Source of the DNA: Lutibacter sp. B1
GTDB taxonomy: Bacteria; Bacteroidota; Bacteroidia; Flavobacteriales; Flavobacteriaceae
Direction of reading: 5' to 3'
Length of the DNA: 64,000 nt
NCBI RefSeq assembly: GCF_012524075.1
Contig: NZ_JAAZUI010000003.1
Coordinates: 1 to 64,000, forward strand
Part shown: in pieces, positions 19,125 to 28,196 of the stretch
Layout of the letters: each line of letters starts with the position of its first letter
How positions within the stretch are numbered: the stretch's first letter is position 1
The notes under the pieces: model-generated
Databases searched by the model: none
Seen by the model: only the letters and a program-made list of their open reading frames with translations
What the model was told of the DNA's origin: nothing
Translations under genes and position numbers: made by a program

Positions 19125-19370
19125 ATGTCAATAATTAATTTTACAATACCTTCTGATGCTTCAATATTGAAAGATATCAATAATGTAATAGGAGAAAGAT
19201 TTATTAAGTTTATAGGGAGAGGAAGTGTATGCCAAAATATTCATGAAACAATTTATGTAAGAACATTCCAAGGTGATGATGAAATATTACGTAAAATTGT
19301 TTATCAAAAGAAAGGGACTAAATGGGTTTACCAAACAGTAGAGGTTATAAAATTGAAAAAATCTAGTTAA
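19125..19370 (+). CDS. Orphan small protein of unknown function
   Basis: An 81-residue soluble protein that I do not recognise. It has no signal peptide and no membrane segment, and its one Cys lies in RGSVCQN. The composition (charged, alternating strands such as IYVRTFQ, KIVYQKKG, WVYQTVEVIKLKK) suggests a small beta-rich domain. Evidence that it is real: its own ATG, a TAnnTTTG element at a normal distance, codon use like its neighbours, and no competing frame. It lies 123 bases after the LytTR sensor gene, behind a weak LytTR-like repeat pair, so it may be a target of that two-component system. No clear terminator follows. Confidence 0.6.
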   Translation: MSIINFTIPSDASILKDINNVIGERFIKFIGRGSVCQNIHETIYVRTFQGDDEILRKIVYQKKGTKWVYQTVEVIKLKKSS

Positions 19371-19450
19371 AATTCAGTATAAAACACTACAAAATAGGTT
19401 GATTAACCAATTAAAATACCAAAAAGCAATATTTTAAATAACTATAAATA

Positions 19451-19501
19451 TCCGTTTATTATTAAAATAATGCCATTTATAAATTATTTCTTCACGTTTG
19501 T
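19451..19501 (+). promoter_or_regulatory. LytTR-type direct-repeat array before the small RNA
   Basis: Three 9-bp units start at 19451 (TCCGTTTAT), 19472 (GCCATTTAT) and 19493 (CACGTTTGT), exactly 21 bp apart. Against the consensus [TA][AC][CA]GTTN[AG][TG] the first is a full match, the second has two mismatches and the third one. The array ends 32 bp before the TATATTTG -7 element and takes the place of a -33 box, as expected for an activator-dependent promoter. The LytTR regulator itself is encoded 2 kb upstream. Confidence 0.55.
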
Positions 19502-19533
19502 AAATTTCATCAAAAAGTAATCATTTTCAATAC

Positions 19534-19541
19534 TATATTTG
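19534..19541 (+). promoter_or_regulatory. TAnnTTTG -7 element of the candidate small RNA
   Basis: TATATTTG with no -33 TTTG upstream but with the 21-bp-periodic repeat array instead. The expected start is near 19547. Confidence 0.55.
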
Positions 19542-19546
19542 TTATG

Positions 19547-19660
19547 TATTAATGTCAAGAGGGGTTTTGGCACAGTACACAAAAACATTAAATAAGTCTT
19601 TGGGGTTGATTTATTTATTCCTTGAACATTGTAAGTATTATGATGTTCAAGGTTTTTTTT
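19547..19660 (+). ncRNA. Candidate structured small RNA (about 110 nt)
   Basis: Between the 81-residue gene and recO lies a complete small transcription unit with no reading frame. It has a TATATTTG promoter, then hairpin 1 (GTTTTG 19564-19569 with CAAAAAC 19580-19586), hairpin 2 (AAATAAGTC 19590-19598 with GATTTATTT 19608-19616, nine pairs with one G-U) and a strong terminator. The 5' part contains GTCAAGAGGGG. Length and lineage would be compatible with the Rfam 6S-Flavo family, but I could not check the covariance model, so identity stays open. It could instead be a regulatory RNA specific to the LytTR system next door. Confidence 0.55.
19620..19660 (+). terminator. Rho-independent terminator of the candidate small RNA
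   Basis: A perfect 10-bp stem (CCTTGAACAT 19620-19629, ATGTTCAAGG 19643-19652) with a 13-base loop runs into eight T. No coding gene ends nearby, which is the main argument that a separate RNA is made here. Confidence 0.85.
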
Positions 19661-19707
19661 GCTTCAAATTTCAATACCAATAACTATTTTTCTTTAGTAT
19701 TAATAAA

Positions 19708-19715
19708 TATATTTG
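19708..19715 (+). promoter_or_regulatory. TAnnTTTG -7 element of recO
   Basis: TATATTTG, 28 bases before the recO ATG and downstream of the small-RNA terminator, so recO has its own promoter. Confidence 0.6.
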
Positions 19716-19743
19716 AACAATCTGTAATGCTGATTATTTCAAT

Positions 19744-20460
19744 ATGATTGAAAACACAAAAGCAATAGTAATTAATACCATAAAATATGGAGACACAAGT
19801 TTAATTTCAACTTGCTATACTAAAAATTGCGGTATAAAAACATACATGCTTAAAGGTATTTTAAAATCAAAAAAATCAAAAATTAAATCGGCATATTTTC
19901 AACCTTTAATGCAACTTAATTTAACGGCTAACCATAACAATAAAGGAGCGTTAAACTCAATTAGAGATATTGAAATTGACCATTTTTATAATTCAATTTA
20001 TACCAATATAAAAAAACAAACCATTGCGCTTTTCTTAGCAGAAATACTATACTATGCTATAAAAGAAGAAGAGCAAAACCAATCTCTTTATGAATATTTA
20101 GAAACTTCATTTTTATGGTTAGATACACACGATAATGTTTCTAACTTTCATTTGCTTTTTCTTTTAAACTTGACCAAATTTTTAGGTTTTTATCCGGAAA
20201 TGAATTTACCTAACAGTAATTATTTTGATTTAATTGAAGGAAACTTTACTAATATTAATAATTTTAACTCAGTTTCAGGAGAGAATTTAGTTCAATTTAA
20301 AAAGCTGTTAGGCATAAATTTTGATGTGTTACATAAAATTGATTTTAGTGCCGAAAACAGGCAAACTATACTGTTCATTTTAATTCAGTATTTTGAATTA
20401 CATTTAAGCGGTTTTAAAAAACCAAAATCATTAAATGTCTTAAAATCGGTATTCAGCTAG
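19744..20460 (+). CDS. recO: DNA repair protein RecO
   Basis: RecO helps load RecA onto SSB-coated DNA in the RecFOR recombination pathway. At 238 residues it is of normal length. The N-terminal OB fold shows the family pattern TKAIVINTIKYGDTSLISTCYT and LKGILKSKKSKIK, followed by the alpha-helical C-terminal domain (LFLAEILYYAIKEEEQN, then LLFLLNLTKFLGFYPE). The four-cysteine zinc cluster found in some RecO proteins is absent. The TonB receptor gene starts two bases after the stop, a very tight arrangement that implies co-transcription despite unrelated functions. Confidence 0.92.
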   Translation: MIENTKAIVINTIKYGDTSLISTCYTKNCGIKTYMLKGILKSKKSKIKSAYFQPLMQLNLTANHNNKGALNSIRDIEIDHFYNSIYTNIKKQTIALFLAEILYYAIKEEEQNQSLYEYLETSFLWLDTHDNVSNFHLLFLLNLTKFLGFYPEMNLPNSNYFDLIEGNFTNINNFNSVSGENLVQFKKLLGINFDVLHKIDFSAENRQTILFILIQYFELHLSGFKKPKSLNVLKSVFS

Positions 20461-20462
20461 TT

Positions 20463-22913
20463 ATGAGATTCTTATTAATTATTCTACTTTTTTTTACAAT
20501 TATAAAGTTAAATGCACAGCAGGTTAAAGTACTTGAGAGAGGTACTAATTTTCCTATAGAGAATGTAACAATTTATAATGATACAAAAGAAAAAGTTGTA
20601 CATACCAATAAAAAAGGTATAGCAGATTTATCGATATTTTCTGCTAATGATATTATTTCATTTAATCATCTATCATTTGTTGAATATGAGATTTTAAAAA
20701 GAGAATTAGGTATAGTTGAATTTGTTGTTTATTTAACAAAAAGAGCTGAACAATTAGATGAGGTTGTTTTATCAGCTTCTAGAGGAAAAGAAAAAAGAAG
20801 TAGAATAGCCGAACAGGTTACAATTACCTCTTTTGAAGAAATTAAAAAAATTGCTCCTCAAACATCGGCGGATTTATTAGCAAATTTACCCGGAATTAAA
20901 GTTCAAAAATCACAATTTGGAGGAGGAAGTCCTGTTTTACGTGGAATGGAAGCAAATAGGGTGCTATTAGTAGTGGATGGAGTTAGAATGAATAACGCTA
21001 TTTATAGAGTAGGTCACTTACAAAACTCCATCACTGTTTCACCAAATATTATTGATAGAACAGAAGTTATTTTTGGACCTTCGTCAGTTATTTATGGTTC
21101 TGATGCGTTAGGTGGTGTAGTTCATTATTACACAAAAACACCTAAAATAAGTGATAAAAATGAAGTTTTACCGTCACTGTATTCTCGTTTTTCAACAGTA
21201 AATAATGAATTTACAAATCAGGGAGATGTTGAGATTAGAAGTAAAAAATGGGCAAGTTATACCAGTATTTCTCATAGTAAGTTTGGAGATTTACGAATGG
21301 GGAAAAATAGAAATCATAATTTTAACGACTGGGGAAAGGTTTTTGAATATTCTAATAATACCAACACCTATTATAACCCTAATTCTGTAGTAAATTCAAA
21401 CAGTAATATTCAAAAAAATACAGGATATAACCAAACTGATTTTTTACAAAAAATAGCATTACCAATCACAAATCAAACCAATTTAGTTTTTAATTTTCAG
21501 TATTCAACATCTTCAAATATAGATAGATTTGATAGTTTAAATGAAAGATCAGGTGACAATTTAAAGTTTGCAGAATGGTATTACGGTCCTCAAGATCGTT
21601 TATTGATTTCTTCTCAATTAAAAATTACCCCTGAAAAAAAATGGTTGAATAATGGAATTATAACAGCTGCGTATCAAAATATAAAAGAATCTCGAATTCA
21701 AAGAAAATTCACCAGCCTCGATCGCACTTATAGAAAAGAAAAAGTTGATGTTTATAGCTTGAACGGAGATTTTTTTGTGCCTTTAACAAAAGGTGAAAAT
21801 AGAATTCTTTCTTATGGGTTTGAAGCAACACACAATAAAGTAAATTCTAATGCTTATGGCAAAACTTTAGAAGTTCAAAACAATAAAGTTGTAGGTTTTA
21901 GTGGTGATTTTATCGTTCAATCTCGTTATCCTGATGGTGGTGGAGATTATTCAAGTTTGGCCTCTTATGTAAATTACAGACAAGACATTAATAAAAAATC
22001 AACCTTAAATACCGGTTTGCGTTTTAACTATACAAATTTAAATGCAAAATGGATTGATGATACTTTTATAACGCTACCAGATTTTGATATTACGTTAGAT
22101 AATTCAGCCCTAACAGCTACAATTGGTTATACATACAGACCAACCGAAAATTGGCAGTTGAACGGAGTAATATCATCAGGTTTCAGATCTCCAAATTTAG
22201 ACGATGTTGGTAAAATTAGAGAAAAATCAGGAAAGGTTACTGTACCAAACATTAATTTAGAGCCGGAATATGCTTATAATTTTGAGACCGGGATTTTAAA
22301 GTATTTCAATAATAAAAGGTTTCAAACAGGATTAAATATTTACTACACACTTTTAACCAATTATATTACCAGAGATTATTTTGAGGTAAATGATTCTCCA
22401 ACTATTTTGTACGATGGAGAAGAGGGTACCGTTGTAGCTAATGTAAATAAAGACAACGCCTATATTGTTGGAGGAACTTATAGTTTTAAAGGCAGTATAA
22501 CAGATTTATGGTTTACAAAAGGCTCTGTTACTTATACAAAAGGAAAAGCATACGATACGCACGAACCGCTATCTTCAATTCCTCCTTTATTTGGTTCGTT
22601 AGAATTTGGAATTGAAAAGGAACGTTTTGAGGCTGGTTTAAACTGGAAATTCAATGCAAAAAAGAAGGAAAAAGACTATAATTTAATTGAAGGAATCGAC
22701 AATGTTGAGCAAACACCATACAATAGCGCTACCGATTCTTATTATGGTGTACCAAGTTGGAGTACATTTAATTTAAATGCCAATTATAAAATTAAAAATA
22801 ACATTACTCTATATTTAAGTATTGATAATATTTTAGATCAACACTATAAAGAATTTGCCACATCAATAAGTGCTCCCGGGCGAAATTTTTCAGTATCAGT
22901 ATTGGTAAATTAA
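20463..22913 (+). CDS. TonB-dependent outer membrane receptor
   Basis: An 816-residue outer membrane transporter. A signal peptide (MRFLLIILLF to KLNAQQ, about 19 residues) is followed by a carboxypeptidase-regulatory-like domain (residues 20-95), a plug domain (LDEVVLSAS, then LPGIKVQKS, VLRGMEANRVLLVVDGVRM, GPSSVIYGSDALGGVVHY) and a 22-strand-type barrel ending in an aromatic strand (RNFSVSVLVN). The segment SGFRSPNLDDVG with VPNINLEPEYAYNFE resembles heme and catecholate receptors, but the ligand cannot be called. There is no SusD partner. It is coupled to recO. Confidence 0.92.
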   Translation: MRFLLIILLFFTIIKLNAQQVKVLERGTNFPIENVTIYNDTKEKVVHTNKKGIADLSIFSANDIISFNHLSFVEYEILKRELGIVEFVVYLTKRAEQLDEVVLSASRGKEKRSRIAEQVTITSFEEIKKIAPQTSADLLANLPGIKVQKSQFGGGSPVLRGMEANRVLLVVDGVRMNNAIYRVGHLQNSITVSPNIIDRTEVIFGPSSVIYGSDALGGVVHYYTKTPKISDKNEVLPSLYSRFSTVNNEFTNQGDVEIRSKKWASYTSISHSKFGDLRMGKNRNHNFNDWGKVFEYSNNTNTYYNPNSVVNSNSNIQKNTGYNQTDFLQKIALPITNQTNLVFNFQYSTSSNIDRFDSLNERSGDNLKFAEWYYGPQDRLLISSQLKITPEKKWLNNGIITAAYQNIKESRIQRKFTSLDRTYRKEKVDVYSLNGDFFVPLTKGENRILSYGFEATHNKVNSNAYGKTLEVQNNKVVGFSGDFIVQSRYPDGGGDYSSLASYVNYRQDINKKSTLNTGLRFNYTNLNAKWIDDTFITLPDFDITLDNSALTATIGYTYRPTENWQLNGVISSGFRSPNLDDVGKIREKSGKVTVPNINLEPEYAYNFETGILKYFNNKRFQTGLNIYYTLLTNYITRDYFEVNDSPTILYDGEEGTVVANVNKDNAYIVGGTYSFKGSITDLWFTKGSVTYTKGKAYDTHEPLSSIPPLFGSLEFGIEKERFEAGLNWKFNAKKKEKDYNLIEGIDNVEQTPYNSATDSYYGVPSWSTFNLNANYKIKNNITLYLSIDNILDQHYKEFATSISAPGRNFSVSVLVN

Positions 22914-22980
22914 TGGTTGATTACTTAGGTATTGTTAATAAGATCAAGTAGGGTTTAAAAGAGGTTGTTGTATTAAAACT

Positions 22981-23034
22981 TTAATAACCAATTGTTTATG
23001 TGTTAAAATAAAAGTAAAAAAATTTGGTTATTAA
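22981..23034. promoter_or_regulatory. 11-bp inverted repeat over the T9SS gene promoter
   Basis: TTAATAACCAA (22981-22991) and TTGGTTATTAA (23024-23034) form a perfect inverted repeat with a 32-base spacer. The right arm overlaps the -33 TTTG (23023-23026) of the promoter whose -7 is at 23046. It could be an operator, or a hairpin in the tail of the TonB receptor transcript. Confidence 0.35.
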
Positions 23035-23053
23035 CAATTTTTTATTATATTTG
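23023..23053 (+). promoter_or_regulatory. Full Bacteroidota promoter (TTTG, 19 bp, TATATTTG)
   Basis: TTTG at 23023-23026, a 19-base spacer, and TATATTTG at 23046-23053: the only promoter in the window where I see both boxes at canonical spacing. It lies 27 bases before the ATG of the first giant T9SS protein. Confidence 0.65.
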
Positions 23054-23080
23054 TAATACCCACACATAACCCCACTAGCT

Positions 23081-26000
23081 ATGATACTAAAATTACCCCA
23101 AATTAAAGTATCCTTTTTTGTACTTTTATTTATTTTTCCACTATATACTTTTTCTCAAATAAACATTTGGACAGAGGATTTTTCAACTTATGCTAATGGT
23201 ACAATAACAGGTACAGATGATAGATGGACATTAACAACAACTTCTGATGTTAATGGAACCGATGCAAATGACTATTTTAAAGTAGTATCTAATGAAATGC
23301 AAGCAAGAGACGTAAATGCTAATGAACAAATTTTTACTACGGAATTAATAGACATATCTGCATATACTAACATTGGCTTAAAAATAGATGTTTTTAAAGT
23401 TGGAGGGACAATGGAGTCAAACGACTATATTAAAGTTTATTACAAACTTGATGATGGTTCTGAAATATTGTTTACAGGTGGAGATAATTATGATGATTTT
23501 TCTGCTAAAACAGTAGCAGAAACAGGTTTAAATGGTTTAACAGTTCAAATTATAGTAAAAATCAAAAACGATGCTGATACCGAAATTTATGGATTTGATA
23601 CTATTATAGTTGAAGGAACACCTATAGAGCCTGAAATAAACGTTCAAGGTAATGGAATTGATATTTTAAACGGAAATACTTCAATTTCTAAAAATGATAA
23701 TACAGATTTTGGAATAATAAATGTATCATCTAGTGTTAGCAAAACTTTTATAATTCAAAATTTAGGAAGTTCAACATTAAATTTAACAGGAAATCCTATT
23801 GTTGAAATTAGCGGAGCTTCAGAATTCACTGTAATATCACAGCCAAGTTCAAGTTCAATTTCGGGTACAAGTAGTAGTAGTTTTGTAGTTGAATTTAGCC
23901 CTACAAGTGAAGGAACTTTTTCTGGCACTATAATTATCAATAATGATGATAGTGATGAATCAATTTATCAATTTTCCATACAGGCAAGTGCTGAGCAAAA
24001 CTTTTTTGATAGTGATGGTGATGGCATTTTTGATAATGTTGATATTGATGATGATAATGATGGTATTAGAGATGAAGAAGAAGAAAATACATGTAAAAAT
24101 TCTGCTATTTCTGTAACAGCAAATTATAAATTTTTAAACGAAACTTTTGGAACAGGAACAAATAGAACTACTATAGATACTAATTATGATACCATTACAA
24201 CGTATTGTTATGAAGACGGGACATCCGGTACAAATACAGCAACATGTTCTAGCTTATCAGATTACAGCCTTAATGATGGAGAATATACAGTAGGTTCTTC
24301 TACGCAAATAGCATCTTGGGCTTCAGAATATTGGTTTTTAGGAGGCGATCATACTGGTGATGTCAATGGTAGAATGGCAATTTTTAATGCTTCTTACGAT
24401 CCTGGAATATTTTATACCGCAACAATAAGTGGTGCACTTCCAAATGTACCTATTACGTATAGTTTTTGGGTATTAAATATTGATAGATCTGATGCTCCGG
24501 GTATTGAAAGCAGATTGAGACCTGATATTTTAGTTGAATTTAGAGATATTGATGATAATTTATTAGCTTCAATTACAACTGGAGATATTCCACCAACAAC
24601 AGCAGGGAATTTAGATGGAGATTGGTATCAATTTTCAGCTGATTTAACATTAAATGTTAATGAGTTTTATGTGTATTTTATTAATAATGAAACAGGAGGA
24701 TTAGGAAACGATTTAGCAATTGATGACATTGAAATAAGTCAAACATTATGTGATACAGATAGTGATGGAGTGGCCGATGTTTTTGATTTAGATTCAGATA
24801 ATGATGGTATTCCTGATGTTGTTGAAATTGGATTAGGAGATTATAGTGGAGGCACAGCTACACTTTCAGGAACTTGGGTTGATAATAATTCAAATGGTAT
24901 GCATGATCTTGCCGAAAGCCATACAGTTTTAGATTCTGATGGTGATGGAACTCCTAATTATTTAGATTTAGATAGTGATAATGATAGTATTTTTGATGTT
25001 GATGAATCAGGAGCGGGGAATTCAGCTGATGTCAATTTCCAAAACGGAGATGGAGATATTTCCGGAGATGGTGTTGGAGATGGAAGTGATACAGATTTGG
25101 TAAGAGAAACAGATATTAATTCTGATGGAATTTTAGAGTATTTTCCAGATGGAATTTTAGATATATATGATTATTATAATGGAAGTACATTTAATACAGC
25201 GTATGGGAATGAAAACCAAGGTGTTGGATTTACTTATTATGTTAAAGATACAGACAATGATGGTTTGCCGGATTATATTGATACAGATTCAAATAATGAC
25301 GAAAAATATGATATTGAAACAACATTATATGCAAATTTAGATACGGATTATGATGGTATAATTGACGACACTAATGATACAGACGGCGATGGTATTGTTG
25401 ATTTATTTGATACCGATGAAACAGTCTTTGGTTCGCCTAGGGATTTAGATGATAAATTTGCTCTTTATTTTGATGGAAGAAATGATTTTATTGAAGAAGA
25501 TGGTGAAGATATTGTGAATGGTCTTTCTGAAGCAACTATGATGGCTTGGGTTAAATTAGATTCCGATTTCTCTAATGATGGAGCCATAATGGGACAAAAT
25601 AATTTTTGGATTAGAATTAACGCCACAAAACGTTTAAGAGTTGAAATTAATGATCAATACCCTCTTACTGCACCGGATTCAACAATGTTATCATTAAATA
25701 TATGGACTCACGTAGCGGTGGTTTATAATGGTTCTGATACAGAGGAAACAGTAAAATTATATGTAAATGGAGAAAAAGTTGCTAGTAGAAATGAAGACAT
25801 TCAAGGAGGTATAAATACAAGTACAAATCAAAAATTTAGAATTGGCAGAACGCCATCAAGCTTATCTTTTGATACTGGTGAGATGTTTAAAGGAGAGATG
25901 GATGAATTACGAGTATTTAACAAAGCTTTATCAGATGAGGAGTTGCAAAAAATGGTCTACCAAGAGTTAGATGACACTAATAGTTTTAACAGGGGTGCAA

Positions 26001-28081
26001 TTATTCCATTAGATATATCTTCAACAATAGGATCTAATTTAATTAGATACTATAAAATGGATGTTTATAAAGATGACATTTTAGATAACAAAATAACTCC
26101 CTCACCTGATTTAACAGGAGCTAAAATATACAATGTTAAAAATATTTTTTATCAAACAGCACCATTACCTTTTGAAACAAAATCAAATGGTAATTGGTCT
26201 GATTCTGCTACATGGTTAAATGGAGACGTTTTGGATATTGCAGATGAAACAACTAATAAAAACTGGATTATTGCACACGTTAAAAATAATCTAACTACAT
26301 CATATCCTCATAGAACTGTTGGATTAATAGTAAATAATGGCTCAGAGCTTTCAATTCAAAGTAATCAACCTCTGTATAATTCATGGTATTTAGAATTAGA
26401 TGGTATTTTAGATTTAGAGGGAGAGTCACAATTAATACAAACAGAAGGCAGTATTTTAGATGCCGATAGCGGAGGATATATAGAACGAGATCAGCAAGGA
26501 ACTGCAAGCAGTTATAACTATAATTATTGGTCATCCTCAGTAAGTACAATCAATACAGCAGGTATAAGTACAAGAGGTACAGGAGTTTCAAGTGAAGGAA
26601 ATCAAACATATACTGTGAAAAGTATTCTATTAGATGGTACAGATTCGTTAAATCCTCTGGAAACAATAAATTTTAAATCGGAATATTATGCAGCAGATGG
26701 AGCAAAAACAAATCCGTTAACGCTTAGCACGTATTGGTTATGGAAATTTAATGGGACCAATAGTAATTATGGAGAATGGAAAAAGATTGATGAAAACACC
26801 GTTTTAGAAGCGGGAGAAGGCTATACAATGAAGGGAATTTCTGGTACAGCATCAATTACAGATGAGCAGAATTATGTATTTAAAGGAAGGCCCAATAACG
26901 GAACTATTACATTATCAATAGAGCTTAATAAAGATCGGTTAATAGGCAATCCGTATCCTTCAGTTATTGATGCAGATGAGTTTATAAAAGATAATATCAA
27001 AGATGGCGGAAGAGCATCAACTAACATAATAAATGGAGCAATCTATTTTTGGCATCATTTTGCAGGGAAAACACATTATTTATCGGGATATGAAGGGGGT
27101 TACGCTACATATACTTTAACAGGAGGTGTTCAAGCGTACGCAACTGATGAACGAATAAAAGCAACAGGTAATGGCGGAGGAAAGATACCAGAAAGATATA
27201 TTCCTTTAAACCAAGGATTTTTCGTTACAACAGCACTTAATGAATCATTAACGGCTATTACAACCGTAACAGGAGGCGATATAGTATTTAAAAACAGTCA
27301 AAGAGCGTTTAAATTAGAGGGAGAAACAGAGAATAATGATGGTTCATTATTTTTTAAAGGTTCAAAAAAAGCAAAAAGTTCTGAAACAACAGTAAATACA
27401 GATACACGCCAAAGAATATGGCTCTTATTTGATTCTCCAACAGGCTACCATCGCCAAATATTAGTTGGTACAGATGAAAATGCTACAAAAGAATTTGATT
27501 TAGGCTATGATGCAATAATGATTGATAAAGGTAATGAAGATATGTTTTGGTTAATAAACGAAGGTGAATTTGTAATACAAGGCATTGATAATTTTAATAA
27601 AGACCAAGAAATACCATTAGGGCTTGTAATTAGTGAAACCGGTTTAGCAAGAATAACAATAGATAAACTTGAGAACGTAGAAGAAAGTGAAGAAATTTAT
27701 ATAAAAGATAATACAACAGGAGAAACATATCAAATAAACGGACAGGATTTTGAAATAGAATTGGAAGCAGGAGAATATTTGGACAGATTTGCGTTAGTGT
27801 TTCAGCCACGTTTAAAAACCATTGAAGAAGTAGCCTTAGAAGAAGGTATCACATTATATATGGACAATCAAAGTTCAGAATTGTATGTAAAAAAGATTGT
27901 AGATACCACCATTACAGGAATAAGCGTATATAATTATTTAGGACAATCAATCAGTAATTTACAAAGTAATTTTAATCAAAGAGAGTTTTCAGTGCCTATA
28001 AGCAAAACCCCAACGGGAGTTTATGTGGTTCAGTTAACTACAGGAAATGGCAGCATTATAAAAAAGGTAGTTATTCAATAA
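23081..28081 (+). CDS. Giant T9SS surface protein with TSP3 repeats and LamG domain
   Basis: A 1666-residue secreted protein. It has a signal peptide (about residues 1-25), a HYDIN/choice-of-anchor-D-like beta domain (about 180-305), a series of calcium-binding thrombospondin type 3 repeats (DSDGDGIFDNVDIDDDNDG near 308, more between about 560 and 790) with a beta-sandwich module between them, a LamG/concanavalin-like domain (about 805-960), a long region ending in GNPYPSVIDADEF-type sequence, and a C-terminal type A T9SS domain (GISVYNYLGQSI, PTGVYVVQL, IIKKVVIQ). No catalytic motif is seen; adhesion or glycan binding is inferred. The next gene is a paralog over the C-terminal 500 or so residues. 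Confidence 0.88.
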   Translation: MILKLPQIKVSFFVLLFIFPLYTFSQINIWTEDFSTYANGTITGTDDRWTLTTTSDVNGTDANDYFKVVSNEMQARDVNANEQIFTTELIDISAYTNIGLKIDVFKVGGTMESNDYIKVYYKLDDGSEILFTGGDNYDDFSAKTVAETGLNGLTVQIIVKIKNDADTEIYGFDTIIVEGTPIEPEINVQGNGIDILNGNTSISKNDNTDFGIINVSSSVSKTFIIQNLGSSTLNLTGNPIVEISGASEFTVISQPSSSSISGTSSSSFVVEFSPTSEGTFSGTIIINNDDSDESIYQFSIQASAEQNFFDSDGDGIFDNVDIDDDNDGIRDEEEENTCKNSAISVTANYKFLNETFGTGTNRTTIDTNYDTITTYCYEDGTSGTNTATCSSLSDYSLNDGEYTVGSSTQIASWASEYWFLGGDHTGDVNGRMAIFNASYDPGIFYTATISGALPNVPITYSFWVLNIDRSDAPGIESRLRPDILVEFRDIDDNLLASITTGDIPPTTAGNLDGDWYQFSADLTLNVNEFYVYFINNETGGLGNDLAIDDIEISQTLCDTDSDGVADVFDLDSDNDGIPDVVEIGLGDYSGGTATLSGTWVDNNSNGMHDLAESHTVLDSDGDGTPNYLDLDSDNDSIFDVDESGAGNSADVNFQNGDGDISGDGVGDGSDTDLVRETDINSDGILEYFPDGILDIYDYYNGSTFNTAYGNENQGVGFTYYVKDTDNDGLPDYIDTDSNNDEKYDIETTLYANLDTDYDGIIDDTNDTDGDGIVDLFDTDETVFGSPRDLDDKFALYFDGRNDFIEEDGEDIVNGLSEATMMAWVKLDSDFSNDGAIMGQNNFWIRINATKRLRVEINDQYPLTAPDSTMLSLNIWTHVAVVYNGSDTEETVKLYVNGEKVASRNEDIQGGINTSTNQKFRIGRTPSSLSFDTGEMFKGEMDELRVFNKALSDEELQKMVYQELDDTNSFNRGAIIPLDISSTIGSNLIRYYKMDVYKDDILDNKITPSPDLTGAKIYNVKNIFYQTAPLPFETKSNGNWSDSATWLNGDVLDIADETTNKNWIIAHVKNNLTTSYPHRTVGLIVNNGSELSIQSNQPLYNSWYLELDGILDLEGESQLIQTEGSILDADSGGYIERDQQGTASSYNYNYWSSSVSTINTAGISTRGTGVSSEGNQTYTVKSILLDGTDSLNPLETINFKSEYYAADGAKTNPLTLSTYWLWKFNGTNSNYGEWKKIDENTVLEAGEGYTMKGISGTASITDEQNYVFKGRPNNGTITLSIELNKDRLIGNPYPSVIDADEFIKDNIKDGGRASTNIINGAIYFWHHFAGKTHYLSGYEGGYATYTLTGGVQAYATDERIKATGNGGGKIPERYIPLNQGFFVTTALNESLTAITTVTGGDIVFKNSQRAFKLEGETENNDGSLFFKGSKKAKSSETTVNTDTRQRIWLLFDSPTGYHRQILVGTDENATKEFDLGYDAIMIDKGNEDMFWLINEGEFVIQGIDNFNKDQEIPLGLVISETGLARITIDKLENVEESEEIYIKDNTTGETYQINGQDFEIELEAGEYLDRFALVFQPRLKTIEEVALEEGITLYMDNQSSELYVKKIVDTTITGISVYNYLGQSISNLQSNFNQREFSVPISKTPTGVYVVQLTTGNGSIIKKVVIQ

Positions 28082-28196
28082 CATATTTGGTTATGTATTA
28101 TAGGTTACGGGCTGTTGCATTATAAATAATTTTGGTTTAAATTTGTTGTTCCCCTCATTAACCTCAAAACAAATATACAAATGAAAATATTGTATA

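Noticed and set aside
19371-19743. tRNA or SRP RNA in the gap before recO
   Set aside because: No cloverleaf or T-arm sequence and no conserved SRP GGAA tetraloop region is present; the structure seen is three hairpins with a terminator.
23755-23940. Small minus-strand frame within the first T9SS gene
   Set aside because: An antisense shadow of a low-complexity Ser-rich coding region.
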